This document shows, in pieces, positions 29,300 through 38,257 of a DNA stretch of 64,000 nucleotides (position 1 is its first letter; each line of letters begins with the position of its first letter). This DNA is from Lutimonas vermicola (GTDB lineage: Bacteria; Bacteroidota; Bacteroidia; Flavobacteriales; Flavobacteriaceae), in contig NZ_JBCDNA010000002.1 in assembly GCF_038433205.1 (NCBI RefSeq), positions 496,001-560,000 of the forward strand, read 5' to 3'. The position numbers and the translations under genes are program-made. Under the pieces are notes generated by a model that had not been told where the DNA came from, made no database searches, and saw only the letters and a list, made by a program, of their open reading frames with translations.

Positions 29300-30358
29300 C
29301 TATAGTATTTTTTTCAACATTTGAATATACAGTTCTATCCCTTCAAAAACCTCCTTTTCATAAATAAATTCATCGGCAGTATGCGATCTCAAAGAATCCC
29401 CGGGCCCTAGCTTCAGAGAAGGACAACTCAGATTAGCCTGATCAGACAAGGTAGGTGAACCATAAACTTCCCTGCCCAGGCTAATTCCTGCTAGAACTAT
29501 TTCGTGATTTTTGGGTATGGACGAAGAGTTTAAATTAAGAGACCGTTCTTTTACCTCAATTTCAACATTGTTTTTTACAATAGCCAAAACCTCCTCATTT
29601 GAATACAAGTCATTCACTCTGATATCCACAACAAAATGACATGTTGAAGGAACCACATTATGCTGGTTCCCCGCGTTGATCTGGGTGACGGTCATTTTAG
29701 TGTCATGGAGTGTTTCAGACACTTTAGGGAATTTAAAAGATTCAAACCATTTAATTGCATCCATGGCCTTATAAATAGCATTGTCTCCCCTAACATGAGC
29801 CGCATGACCCGCTGTACCATGAGCATAGGCATCCAGCACCAACAGCCCTTTTTCAGCCACTGCAAGGTGCATAAGCGTAGGCTCACCAATGATGGCAAAG
29901 TCAATCTCAGGCAAAATTGGAACCATTGAACGTATGCCATGATCTCCGGAATTTTCTTCTTCGGCTGAAGCCAGCAAGATCAAGTTATATTTGAGATTTT
30001 TCTTTTTGTAGAAATAAATAAAGGTCGCCATCAACGACACCAGACATCCACCGGCATCATTTGATCCCAAACCATAAATTTTACCTTCCTCGATAACGGC
30101 CTGATTGGGATCTCGGGTATACCCCTTATTTGGTTTCACGGTATCGTGGTGTGAATTCAACAGAATACTGGGCTTCGCCTTGTCAAAATCTTCATTCACG
30201 GCCCATAAATTATGCTGATTACGTTGATACACGATCCCTTCATTCCTGAGAAATACCTCTATCAAGTCTGCTGTCCCGTCTTCCTCACCTGAAAAAGAAG
30301 GGGTATTAATCAAATCAATCAATAATTGTTTTGCCTTATTGTTTAGCTCAGAGATCAT
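29300..30358 (-). CDS. M20-family deacylase, N-acyl-citrulline or N-acyl-ornithine deacetylase
   Basis: The 352-residue zinc hydrolase removes the acyl group from the arginine precursor. M20 metal ligands are visible: the His in LLNSHHDTVKP, the Asp in GLGSNDAGGC, and the catalytic/ligand Glu pair in LASAEEENSGDHGI; a late His is in SDQANLSCPSLKLGPGDSLRSHTADEF. Because the operon has an argF'-type transcarbamylase that works on N-acylornithine, the likely substrate is N-acetyl- or N-succinylcitrulline rather than N-acetylornithine. This is inferred from pathway logic. It overlaps argB by 4 bp. Confidence 0.88.
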   Translation of the reverse strand: MISELNNKAKQLLIDLINTPSFSGEEDGTADLIEVFLRNEGIVYQRNQHNLWAVNEDFDKAKPSILLNSHHDTVKPNKGYTRDPNQAVIEEGKIYGLGSNDAGGCLVSLMATFIYFYKKKNLKYNLILLASAEEENSGDHGIRSMVPILPEIDFAIIGEPTLMHLAVAEKGLLVLDAYAHGTAGHAAHVRGDNAIYKAMDAIKWFESFKFPKVSETLHDTKMTVTQINAGNQHNVVPSTCHFVVDIRVNDLYSNEEVLAIVKNNVEIEVKERSLNLNSSSIPKNHEIVLAGISLGREVYGSPTLSDQANLSCPSLKLGPGDSLRSHTADEFIYEKEVFEGIELYIQMLKKIL

Positions 30359-31134
30359 AATGTAAGTGTTGTATGTTTACCATTTCTATGATTAATCACC
30401 TCAGGTTTACCAATGATGACCCTTTCGACACCACTTCGCAGGGAACTGAAACAATTTTCCAATTTAGGCAGCATCCCTTCACTTATAATCCCTTGATTTT
30501 TCAACCCTTCATATGATTTGCTGTTGAGGTGTTCAATAACCGATTCCTCATCATCAACGCTCTTGAGAACGCCTTTTTTTTCAAAGCAATAAATAAGTTC
30601 CACTTCGAAATCCTTTGATAATCCCTTGGCCAGTTCGGCAGCAATAGTATCAGCGTTGGTGTTGAGAAGTTGACCATGATTGTCATGTGTAATGGCCGAA
30701 AATACCGGTGTGATTCCCGCATGGAGAAATAGGCTAATCGTTTTGTTTTCTACCTCATCAATGTCTCCGGCAAAACCATAATCGATATCTTTAACGATTC
30801 GCTTATGAGCCTTGATCACATTGGCATCAGCACCTGACAAACCCAAAGCATTGCATCCCCTGGCCTGTAGCTGTGCTACGATGTTTTTATTCAGTAAACC
30901 TGCATAAACCATGGTAACCACTTCCAGATTTGCCTGATCCGTCACACGACGGCCACCAATCATTTTTGGGCTAAGCCCCATGGAATCCGCAATTTCTGTC
31001 GCTTTTTTACCCCCTCCATGAACTAATATTTTTAAGGTGTCAAGTGCTGTAAAATCATCGAGAAATGCATCGAGTTGTTGCTTACTGTTAATTACATTAC
31101 CTCCGATTTTTATGATACTCAGTTGCTTTTTCAT
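30355..31134 (-). CDS. argB: N-acylglutamate kinase (acetylglutamate kinase family)
   Basis: The 259-residue amino-acid kinase phosphorylates N-acetyl- (or N-succinyl-) glutamate. Motifs: IKIGGNVI near the N-terminus, LVHGGGKKATEIADSMG, GGRRVTDQANLEVVTMVYAG, and LNTNADTIAAELAKGL. The N-terminal helix that makes feedback-sensitive hexamers is absent, so it is probably not the arginine-inhibited type, consistent with control at the RNA level. It overlaps the deacylase start by 4 bp and follows argF' by 15 bp. Confidence 0.95.
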   Translation of the reverse strand: MKKQLSIIKIGGNVINSKQQLDAFLDDFTALDTLKILVHGGGKKATEIADSMGLSPKMIGGRRVTDQANLEVVTMVYAGLLNKNIVAQLQARGCNALGLSGADANVIKAHKRIVKDIDYGFAGDIDEVENKTISLFLHAGITPVFSAITHDNHGQLLNTNADTIAAELAKGLSKDFEVELIYCFEKKGVLKSVDDEESVIEHLNSKSYEGLKNQGIISEGMLPKLENCFSSLRSGVERVIIGKPEVINHRNGKHTTLTL

Positions 31135-31149
31135 TCCTTCAGTTTTTGA

Positions 31150-32112
31150 CTACATTTTAAGGGTATCAAGTATTTTTTTTAAGACTATCTGTGCAGCATA
31201 CGTTCTGTTATTGGCCTGCTCAATAACCAGGGAGTTTTCATCGTCTAAAACTTCATCGGCCACTACTACATTTCTTCTTACCGGCAGGCAATGCATGAAT
31301 TTTGCTTTATTGGTCAATGCCATTTTTTCTTTACTGATGGTCCATGAAGGATCCTTGGAAACCACTTGCCCATAATCGCTAAAAGAACTCCAATTTTTAG
31401 TGTAAATAAAATCAGCTTCTTTAAATGCTTCATCCTGATCATACTCAACCTTACTGTCTCCTGCAATGTCAGGGTCCAGTTCATATCCTTTTGGGTGGGT
31501 AATCACAAAATCAGCTTCCTGCTTCTGCATCATTTGAACAAAAGAATTGGCTACAGCATGCGGCAAAGCTTTTGGATGGGGTGCCCATGAGAGGACTACT
31601 TTTGGTTTTTTGCCACCTAAATGGCCTTTGTTTTCTTCGAGGGTAATTGCATCCGCCAGGGCCTGTAAAGGATGGCCCACTGAACTTTCCATATTGACTA
31701 TTGGTACCGTGGCATAATGAGCGAATCCATTTAAAACAATCTCTGCCTTGTCCTTTGCTTTATCCTTAAGAGAAGCAAAGGCCCTGATGGCAATGATATC
31801 GCAAAATTGAGAAATGACCCGGGCTGCTTCCTTGATATGTTCAGATTTCCCCTGATCCATTACGGTGCCGTCTTCAAATTCCAAAGCCCATCCCTCCTTG
31901 TCAAAATTCATAACCATTGTGGTCATTCCGAGATTCTGAGCAGCTTTTTGAGTGCTCAGCCTGGTTCTTAAACTAGGGTTGAAAAATAAAAGCCCTATGG
32001 TTTTATCAGTGCCTAACTTTTTATACTTCAAAGGATCTTCCTTAAGTTTTCTGGCTTCCGAAACCCACTGTTTTATCGAATCTATATCTTTAACCGCTAA
32101 ATAATTCATCAT
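31150..32112 (-). CDS. N-acylornithine carbamoyltransferase (argF' type)
   Basis: The 320-residue transcarbamylase belongs to the acetyl/succinylornithine group rather than to OTC. The carbamoyl-phosphate site is SLRTR (47-51) in place of STRTR, and the C-terminal motif is HCLPVRRNVVV. The residue that separates acetylornithine enzymes (Glu92 in Xanthomonas campestris) from succinylornithine enzymes (Pro90 in Bacteroides fragilis) aligns, from memory, with Ser90 here (TVMDQGKSEHIKEAAR), so the acyl group cannot be assigned. It overlaps proB by 4 bp. With argC, argB, argD and the M20 deacylase it completes an N-acyl route to citrulline. Confidence 0.92.
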   Translation of the reverse strand: MMNYLAVKDIDSIKQWVSEARKLKEDPLKYKKLGTDKTIGLLFFNPSLRTRLSTQKAAQNLGMTTMVMNFDKEGWALEFEDGTVMDQGKSEHIKEAARVISQFCDIIAIRAFASLKDKAKDKAEIVLNGFAHYATVPIVNMESSVGHPLQALADAITLEENKGHLGGKKPKVVLSWAPHPKALPHAVANSFVQMMQKQEADFVITHPKGYELDPDIAGDSKVEYDQDEAFKEADFIYTKNWSSFSDYGQVVSKDPSWTISKEKMALTNKAKFMHCLPVRRNVVVADEVLDDENSLVIEQANNRTYAAQIVLKKILDTLKM

Positions 32113-32900
32113 TGATCATTTAAAATTTTTGTGAAATTCACTTGTTGATTCATCGCATTAATGATGAAATTATCCTGAATACCATTTACGATCCAGGTTT
32201 CTATTTTTTCCTTTTTTAATATTTCAGCAGCTTCTATCTTCGATTGCATCCCTCCAGTTCCCTGTGAAGACATTCCTGTTGATATTTCCCGTCGCAAGTC
32301 ATCAATGTCTGTTACTTCCTTGATGGTTTTTTTAAGGTGAGTTTCCATACTCTGTTTTGTGTAAATTCCATTGGTATTTGTTGCTATGATTACCAAATCA
32401 GCTTTGAGAAGTGCAGCAGTCAAGGCGGCCAGTTTATCATTATCCCCAAACTGGATCTCATCAGTTGCCACCGTGTCATTTTCATTAATGATCGGGATAT
32501 AATTATTGTCGAGCAAAACATTGATCGTATTAACTATATTCTCCTTTGACTTTTCTCCCTTAAGGTCAGCATAAGATAATAAACACTGGGAAGTGAGTAA
32601 GCCCAGTTCCCTGAAATTTTCCTGAAAAATACGCATAAGATGAGGCTGTCCGATGGCAGCCAGGGCCTGTTTCACCGTGATTTCCTTACCGCTGGATTCG
32701 AGTTTTACAAATTGCTTGGCAACTGCTATAGCGCCGGAACTCACAATGATAAACTCATAATCTTTACTTAACAAAGAGATCTGTCTTCCAATATCCTCAA
32801 CCTTACCTCTGGAAATCTGATTCGTCTCCTTGGTCAGGGTGTTGGTGCCTATTTTGAGAAGTACCCTTTTTTTACCTGATCTGCCCATTGCCATATACAT
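32109..32900 (-). CDS. proB: Glutamate 5-kinase
   Basis: The 263-residue kinase makes gamma-glutamyl phosphate, the first step to proline. The amino-acid kinase fold is shown by VLLKIGTNTLTK, IVSSGAIAVAKQF, INENDTVATDEIQFGDNDKLAAL and STGMSSQGTGGMQSKIEAAEIL. It ends right after the kinase domain, so the PUA domain of many ProB proteins is missing; this short form is common. Several ATG codons lie close together at the start (32900, 32894, 32888). The start overlaps proA by 29 bp and the end overlaps argF' by 4 bp. Confidence 0.94.
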   Translation of the reverse strand: MYMAMGRSGKKRVLLKIGTNTLTKETNQISRGKVEDIGRQISLLSKDYEFIIVSSGAIAVAKQFVKLESSGKEITVKQALAAIGQPHLMRIFQENFRELGLLTSQCLLSYADLKGEKSKENIVNTINVLLDNNYIPIINENDTVATDEIQFGDNDKLAALTAALLKADLVIIATNTNGIYTKQSMETHLKKTIKEVTDIDDLRREISTGMSSQGTGGMQSKIEAAEILKKEKIETWIVNGIQDNFIINAMNQQVNFTKILNDQ

Positions 32901-34068
32901 ACCATTTATTAGTCACTAAATGTTGAAGTCCGATAGGGCCTCTTTGGTGTAATTTATCCGTACTGATCGCCAGCTCTCCTCCCAAACCAAACTGAAATCC
33001 ATCAGTGAATCTTGTCGATGCATTGTGATACACAGCCGCAGCGTCTACAGCACTTAAAAAATTATTTGCTTCCAGTTTGTTTTCACTGATGATTGCAGCT
33101 GAATGACCGCCACCAAACCTGTTAATGAACGAAATGGCCTCCTCTGCCGATTCAGTTGCCCCGATCAGGATTTTATAGTCTAAAAATTCTTCATACCACT
33201 GTTTCTCGTCCGAAACAGGTTCTGCACCTTCAAAATGGCCCAATCCCTCATCTGTCAGTACCTGAACCTTGCTCCCTTTAAGATGGTCAATCAGCGTTTG
33301 GATAAATACCTTATAACCTGGAATTTTCTTATTGACAAGTACTTTATCAAGAGCGTTACAAGCTGAAATCTTATCGGTTTTGGCATTGAAAATGATTTGC
33401 AGGGCTTTCTCTTTGTCGGCCTCATCAGAGACATAAACAAAATTATTCCCCCTGCCACTTACAATCACCGGGCAGGTAGCGTGTTCTTGTACAAAAGCGA
33501 TCAGCTTTTCACCTCCTCTCGGTATAATCAGGTCGATCTTTTGATCAGGATTTATTAAATAATCCCTGGTTTGCTCCCTGTTAAAATTCAAATACTGAAC
33601 CCAATCCTTGCTTATTTCATGCTCAGTCAGGGCCTTGTGCCACAAGTCAACAAGTACCAAATTGGAATTCAAAGATTCCTTCCCTCCCTTCAAAAGTATC
33701 TTATTTCCAGATTTAAAAGCAATTCCTCCTGCCTCAATAGTAACATCCGGTCTGGATTCATAAATGATCATCACTGTTCCAAAAGAAGCGGTTCTATTGT
33801 AAATTTCCAATCCATTCTCATGAGTAAAATGAAACCTTTCAACCCCAACCGGATCATTTTGCCCAGCCAGCTGCCTCAAAGAATTGACCATACCGGCAAT
33901 CTTTTCTTCATCAACCTTTAAACGATCATACATGGCAAGGTCATTATTGTCAAATCCTGACATGTCTTTCAGGTTTGCTTTTAATATTTCCGTTTGCCCT
34001 TGATGCACCAGGGTTGCCATGCTGAGCAGTACCTTGTTTCTCTTTTCTATTGATAAAACTGACTCCAT
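32872..34068 (-). CDS. proA: Glutamate-5-semialdehyde dehydrogenase
   Basis: The 398-residue NADPH enzyme reduces gamma-glutamyl phosphate to the semialdehyde that cyclises to pyrroline-5-carboxylate. Blocks: FGTVMIIYESRPDVTIEAGG, LKGGKESLNSN, DLIIPRGGEKLI, the catalytic Cys in TDKISACNALDKVLV, and HNASTRFTDGFQFGLGGELAISTDKLHQRGPIGL near the C-terminus. It lies 5 bp after argD and overlaps proB, the partner that hands it its unstable substrate. Its place inside the arginine genes is what makes this operon dual-purpose. Confidence 0.96.
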   Translation of the reverse strand: MESVLSIEKRNKVLLSMATLVHQGQTEILKANLKDMSGFDNNDLAMYDRLKVDEEKIAGMVNSLRQLAGQNDPVGVERFHFTHENGLEIYNRTASFGTVMIIYESRPDVTIEAGGIAFKSGNKILLKGGKESLNSNLVLVDLWHKALTEHEISKDWVQYLNFNREQTRDYLINPDQKIDLIIPRGGEKLIAFVQEHATCPVIVSGRGNNFVYVSDEADKEKALQIIFNAKTDKISACNALDKVLVNKKIPGYKVFIQTLIDHLKGSKVQVLTDEGLGHFEGAEPVSDEKQWYEEFLDYKILIGATESAEEAISFINRFGGGHSAAIISENKLEANNFLSAVDAAAVYHNASTRFTDGFQFGLGGELAISTDKLHQRGPIGLQHLVTNKWYVYGNGQIR

Positions 34069-34073
34069 ATGAA

Positions 34074-35228
34074 TTAAATACTGTTTTCCTTTTTTCTTAT
34101 GCTGTTCAATACTCTTTTTAAGGCATCAATAAACCTGTCAATTTCAGCTGTTCCAATTGAAAGTGGCGGCAGAAGCCTTAAAAGATTGGGATCACTCGAT
34201 CCTCCGGTGAATATGTGCTCTTCAAAAATAAGCGCTTTTCTCATCTCAGATACCGGAAAGTCAAAGGAGACACCTAACATGAGTCCTCTCCCTTTTACAG
34301 ATTTTACCTCATGAACCTCTTTTATTCTTTTTAAGAAATGTTGCGACACCTCATTCACATTGTCAATCAATTGTTCATTTTCAATGGTGTTAAGTACAGA
34401 AAGAGCTGCGGCACAGGCAAGGTGATTCCCCCCGAAAGTTGTTCCCAGCATACCGTAAGATGCCTGTATTGAATTTGAAATAAGTATCCCTCCTACCGGG
34501 AAACCATTTCCCATACCCTTGGCCATAGATATGATATCCGGATGTATACCGTGGTGCTGGAAAGAGAAAAATTTCCCGCTTCTTCCACATCCAGATTGAA
34601 TTTCGTCAAGGATCAGTAACGCTCCGTATTTTTTACACAATCTTTCCAAAGCACCAAAAAAATCTTTCGATCCTTCATTCAGGCCCCCTACTCCTTGAAT
34701 ACCTTCAATGATCACTGCAGCAACATCATTTTTTGACAACTCAGCTTCGAGGGCATCCTCGTCGTTCAAAGGTAAAAATACGACCTCATGCTGGCTGTTT
34801 AGAGGGGCTTTGATCTTCTGATTATCCGTTACAGCCACTGCGGCTGAAGTTCGACCATGAAAAGCCTTATCAAAAGCTATAACCTTATATTTACCTGTTT
34901 CAAAAGAAGCCATTTTAAGCGCATTTTCATTGGCTTCTGCCCCGGAATTACAAAGGAATAAATTGTAATCCTTACAATTAGATACTTCTCCAAGTTTAAA
35001 GGCCAATGCCTCCTGTAAAGGGTTTTTTATCGAATTGGAATAAAAACCAATTCGTTCCAGCTGTTCGGTTACGGCTGAAACATAATCCTTATGGCTATGA
35101 CCGATCGAAATTACGCCATGGCCCCCATATAGGTCGAGATATTTTTGCCCTTTATCATCAATAATATAGCAACCTTGGGCACTAACCGGGGTTACATCAT
35201 ATAAAGGGTATACGTCAAATAATTCCAT
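34074..35228 (-). CDS. argD: N-acylornithine aminotransferase
   Basis: The 384-residue PLP enzyme of class III transfers an amino group to N-acylglutamate semialdehyde. The PLP region is LILDEIQSGCGRSGKFFSFQHHGIHPDIISMAKGMGNG, written here in two overlapping known blocks: the DEIQSGCGR Asp pairs with the pyridine and the Lys of MAKGMGNG forms the Schiff base. Other blocks are YLDLYGGHGVISIGHSH and NSGAEANENALKMA. It lies between proC and proA. It could also act on ornithine; the operon favours arginine synthesis. Confidence 0.94.
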   Translation of the reverse strand: MELFDVYPLYDVTPVSAQGCYIIDDKGQKYLDLYGGHGVISIGHSHKDYVSAVTEQLERIGFYSNSIKNPLQEALAFKLGEVSNCKDYNLFLCNSGAEANENALKMASFETGKYKVIAFDKAFHGRTSAAVAVTDNQKIKAPLNSQHEVVFLPLNDEDALEAELSKNDVAAVIIEGIQGVGGLNEGSKDFFGALERLCKKYGALLILDEIQSGCGRSGKFFSFQHHGIHPDIISMAKGMGNGFPVGGILISNSIQASYGMLGTTFGGNHLACAAALSVLNTIENEQLIDNVNEVSQHFLKRIKEVHEVKSVKGRGLMLGVSFDFPVSEMRKALIFEEHIFTGGSSDPNLLRLLPPLSIGTAEIDRFIDALKRVLNSIRKKENSI

Positions 35229-35238
35229 ATTAAAATTA

Positions 35239-36036
35239 TTAAATCTGGTTTATTTTTTCATAAGAAGTCACCAGTCCTTTGATGATAGACGAACTAAGGC
35301 CCTGATGCTCCATTTCGTTTAATCCTTCAATGGTACAACCACTGGGGGTGGTTACTTTGTCAATTTCCTGTTCCGGATGGCTCTGGGAATCGATCAACAA
35401 ACTGGCAGCTCCCAAACAGGTTTGCATAGAGAGTTTTTGGGCTTCTTCGCTGTGAAAACCCAGCTGTACCGCTCCCTGGGTGGTGGCTCTTATCAACCTC
35501 ATCCAAAAAGCAATACCGCTCGCACAGATCACCGTAGCAGCCTGCATGAGCCGTTCTTCGATACACATGGTTTCCCCAAGAGCATTGAATATGCTTTTAG
35601 CAAGATGAAAATTTAGTTTCCCTGCTTCGTTTGCACTGATGCAAGTCATCGACTGACCGACCGAAATAGCGGTATTGGGCATACACCTTATCACAGGCAC
35701 ACCATTCTTTACTACAGCTTCAATTTCTTCAATCTTTCTTCCTGTGGCCACAGAAATAATCGTATGTTTTTTAGGGTCTATCAAGTCTTGTACCTCCTCC
35801 AATACCTCCATTAACTGGGCTGGCTGCACTGCCAGAATGATTACATTTGAATACTTTACCGCACGTCTGTTATCATTGGTTGTTTTAACCAGTGATACCT
35901 TCTCAAAGTGACTCAGAGAACTTATATTTCTTTTGGTCAGGTATAGTGATTTACAATTTATTTCTTTTTTCTGACTTAAGATTCCTACGGCTATTGAATA
36001 ACCCAAGTTCCCCACTCCTATGATGGCAATTTTCAT
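35239..36036 (-). CDS. proC: Pyrroline-5-carboxylate reductase
   Basis: The 265-residue NAD(P)H enzyme performs the last step to proline. The Rossmann motif is GVGNLGYSIAVGIL at the N-terminus; RCMPNTAISVGQ and the C-terminal TTPSGCTIEGLNEMEHQGLSS block are typical of ProC. With proB and proA in the same operon the proline route from glutamate is complete. It starts 9 bp after argC. Confidence 0.95.
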   Translation of the reverse strand: MKIAIIGVGNLGYSIAVGILSQKKEINCKSLYLTKRNISSLSHFEKVSLVKTTNDNRRAVKYSNVIILAVQPAQLMEVLEEVQDLIDPKKHTIISVATGRKIEEIEAVVKNGVPVIRCMPNTAISVGQSMTCISANEAGKLNFHLAKSIFNALGETMCIEERLMQAATVICASGIAFWMRLIRATTQGAVQLGFHSEEAQKLSMQTCLGAASLLIDSQSHPEQEIDKVTTPSGCTIEGLNEMEHQGLSSSIIKGLVTSYEKINQI

Positions 36037-36045
36037 ATATTTCGT

Positions 36046-37023
36046 TTAAAAAAAGTTAGCTTTTAATGCAAGTCCCGCTGTTTCTTCCAAGCCAAACATC
36101 AGATTCATATTCTGAATGGCCTGTCCGGAAGCTCCTTTGAGCAGGTTATCAATGGCACTGGTAATCAATAATTTATTTTGATGTTTATGCAAATGTAGCA
36201 GGCATTTATTGGTATTGACCACCTGTTTCAAAAATATATCCTGTTCAGATAAATATGTAAAGGCAGCATCCTTGTAAAATTCCTGATACATGACCTTTGC
36301 CTCCTCAATACTTCCTTCGAAATCTGTATAAGATGTGGCAAAAATCCCTCTACTGAAATTTCCCCGGTTAGGGATAAAATTAAGTTCCTTTGTGTATCCG
36401 GGTTGAAGAAGGGCTATATTTTGTTCGATTTCTCCAAGATGCTGATGATTAAATGCCTTGTAGTGAGAAAAATTATTGTCCCTCCAGGTAAAATGCGTTG
36501 TTTTTGACAAGCCGGTTCCGGCTCCGGTAGCTCCGGTGACTGCGTTGACATGTACTTCGCCTTTTAGCATGTTGGCATTGGCCAGGGGCAGCAATGCCAG
36601 CTGAATCGCAGTGGCAAAGCAACCAGGGTTGGCGATATGGTCAGCCCTGATGATTTCTTCCCGAAAAACTTCAGGAAGCCCATAGACAAACGTTTTATCC
36701 ATAAAATAGCGATCTGCAGTAAGTCGAAAATCATTGCTGAGGTCAATGATTCTGGTTTGAGCCGAAAATTCATGTTCCTGCAAAAAGGATTTAGAATTCC
36801 CATGCCCGAGACAGAGGAACAAAACATCAACTTCAGGATTGATCTTCTGAACAAATTTCATATCCGTTTCTCCGATTAAATCTCTGTGAATCTGCTGAAT
36901 TTCATTATCGGCGTTTGAGGTGCTGTAAACAAAATCAAGCACTACTCCGGGATGATGAAGTATCAGTCGGATCAGCTCCCCCGCTGTGTATCCGGCCCCG
37001 CCAATGATTCCTGCCTTGATCAT
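36046..37023 (-). CDS. argC: N-acyl-gamma-glutamyl-phosphate reductase
   Basis: The 325-residue NADPH enzyme reduces N-acylglutamyl phosphate to the semialdehyde. Blocks: GGAGYTAGELIRLILHHPG at the N-terminus, the active-site Cys in HIANPGCFATAIQLALLPL, AVTGATGAGTGLSKTTHF and NRGNFSRGIFAT. It is the short (type 1) form. It lies between argG (3 bp) and proC (9 bp) in the operon. Confidence 0.96.
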   Translation of the reverse strand: MIKAGIIGGAGYTAGELIRLILHHPGVVLDFVYSTSNADNEIQQIHRDLIGETDMKFVQKINPEVDVLFLCLGHGNSKSFLQEHEFSAQTRIIDLSNDFRLTADRYFMDKTFVYGLPEVFREEIIRADHIANPGCFATAIQLALLPLANANMLKGEVHVNAVTGATGAGTGLSKTTHFTWRDNNFSHYKAFNHQHLGEIEQNIALLQPGYTKELNFIPNRGNFSRGIFATSYTDFEGSIEEAKVMYQEFYKDAAFTYLSEQDIFLKQVVNTNKCLLHLHKHQNKLLITSAIDNLLKGASGQAIQNMNLMFGLEETAGLALKANFF

Positions 37024-37025
37024 TT

Positions 37026-38207
37026 TTATGAATTTACATGGTTAAATATTTTCCCCTGATTTGATGTGATCTTGATGAATCCTTTAGCATCTTCTGCTGT
37101 CCATCCTTCATTTGTTTCGCCATAACTCGCAAAAGACGAGCTCATAAGATCGTGTTTAGATTCAATTCCATTGAGAACAAACCTGTATGGATGAAGCGTA
37201 ACAAAGACATCACCGCTTACATTCTTTTGAGTATCGTTCAAAAAGACTTCAAAATTTCTCATCACTTCGTCGAGATACTGTCCTTCATGCAGCAACATGC
37301 CATACCAATTACCCAATTGCTCCTTATGGTGTTGCTGCCATTTGGTTAATGTGTGTTTTTCAAGCAAATGATGTGCTTTGATAATAATCAAAGGGGCTGC
37401 AGCTTCAAATCCGACCCTCCCCTTTATTCCAATGATCGTGTCTCCCACATGGATATCTCTTCCAATGGCATACTGAGAAGCTGTCTTCTGCAAAAACTCA
37501 ATATTGTTCACATGACTGTCTGCCTGATCATTAATAGCCACCAATTCTCCTTTTTCAAAAGACAGCTTTAAGTCAACAGAATCGTGTTGCACCAATTGGC
37601 TGGGATAAGCTTCTTCGGGTAACCCGGCATGTGAAGAAAGTGTTTCCTGTCCGCCAACGCTGGTTCCCCACAATCCTTTATTGATAGAGTATTTGGCCTT
37701 TTCCCAGGGAAGATCCACTCCATTTTCCTTTAAAAATTCAATTTCAGTTTGTCTGGACAATTTAAGGTCCCTTATTGGAGTAATGATTTCTATCTCAGGC
37801 GCCAAAGTTTGAAAGATCATATCAAACCTTACCTGATCGTTTCCTGCACCGGTGCTCCCATGGGCGATATACCCAGCTCCAATTTTTTTTGCATAGTTGA
37901 CGATTTCTATGGCCTGAATGATTCTTTCCGCACTCACAGATAGCGGATAGGTATTATTCTTTAATACATTTCCAAAAATCAGGTATTTAACTACTTTATC
38001 ATAGAAGGTCTGGACTGCATCAATGGAAGTATAACTGCTGGCACCCAGCTGGACGGCCTTAGCCCCAATCTTAGATATTTCTTCCTTCGAAAATCCCCCG
38101 GTGTTAACACTGACTGCATGAACCTCATAACCTTTTACCTGTGACAGGTATTTTGCACAATAGGAAGTGTCTAGACCTCCGCTATATGCCAATACTAATT
38201 TTTTCAT
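37026..38207 (-). CDS. argG: Argininosuccinate synthase
   Basis: The enzyme, 393 residues from the start at 38207, joins citrulline and aspartate with ATP. I choose this ATG because the product then opens with MKKLVLAYSGGLDTSYCA, the family's ATP pyrophosphatase motif; the frame is open to 38252 but the extra 15 residues (including MYFEESGMGDVKK) look unlike the family. Other blocks: NTYPLSVSAERIIQA, AHGSTGAGNDQVRFD, YSINKGLWGTSVGG and DIHVGDTIIGIKGRVGFEAAAP. It belongs to the Bacteroidota-type ArgG with an extended C-terminus. It follows the GNAT gene by about 50 bp and precedes argC by 3 bp. Confidence 0.95.
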   Translation of the reverse strand: MKKLVLAYSGGLDTSYCAKYLSQVKGYEVHAVSVNTGGFSKEEISKIGAKAVQLGASSYTSIDAVQTFYDKVVKYLIFGNVLKNNTYPLSVSAERIIQAIEIVNYAKKIGAGYIAHGSTGAGNDQVRFDMIFQTLAPEIEIITPIRDLKLSRQTEIEFLKENGVDLPWEKAKYSINKGLWGTSVGGQETLSSHAGLPEEAYPSQLVQHDSVDLKLSFEKGELVAINDQADSHVNNIEFLQKTASQYAIGRDIHVGDTIIGIKGRVGFEAAAPLIIIKAHHLLEKHTLTKWQQHHKEQLGNWYGMLLHEGQYLDEVMRNFEVFLNDTQKNVSGDVFVTLHPYRFVLNGIESKHDLMSSSFASYGETNEGWTAEDAKGFIKITSNQGKIFNHVNS

Positions 38208-38257
38208 TTTATTCTTTTTTACGTCTCCCATACCTGATTCTTCAAAGTACACGAAAA

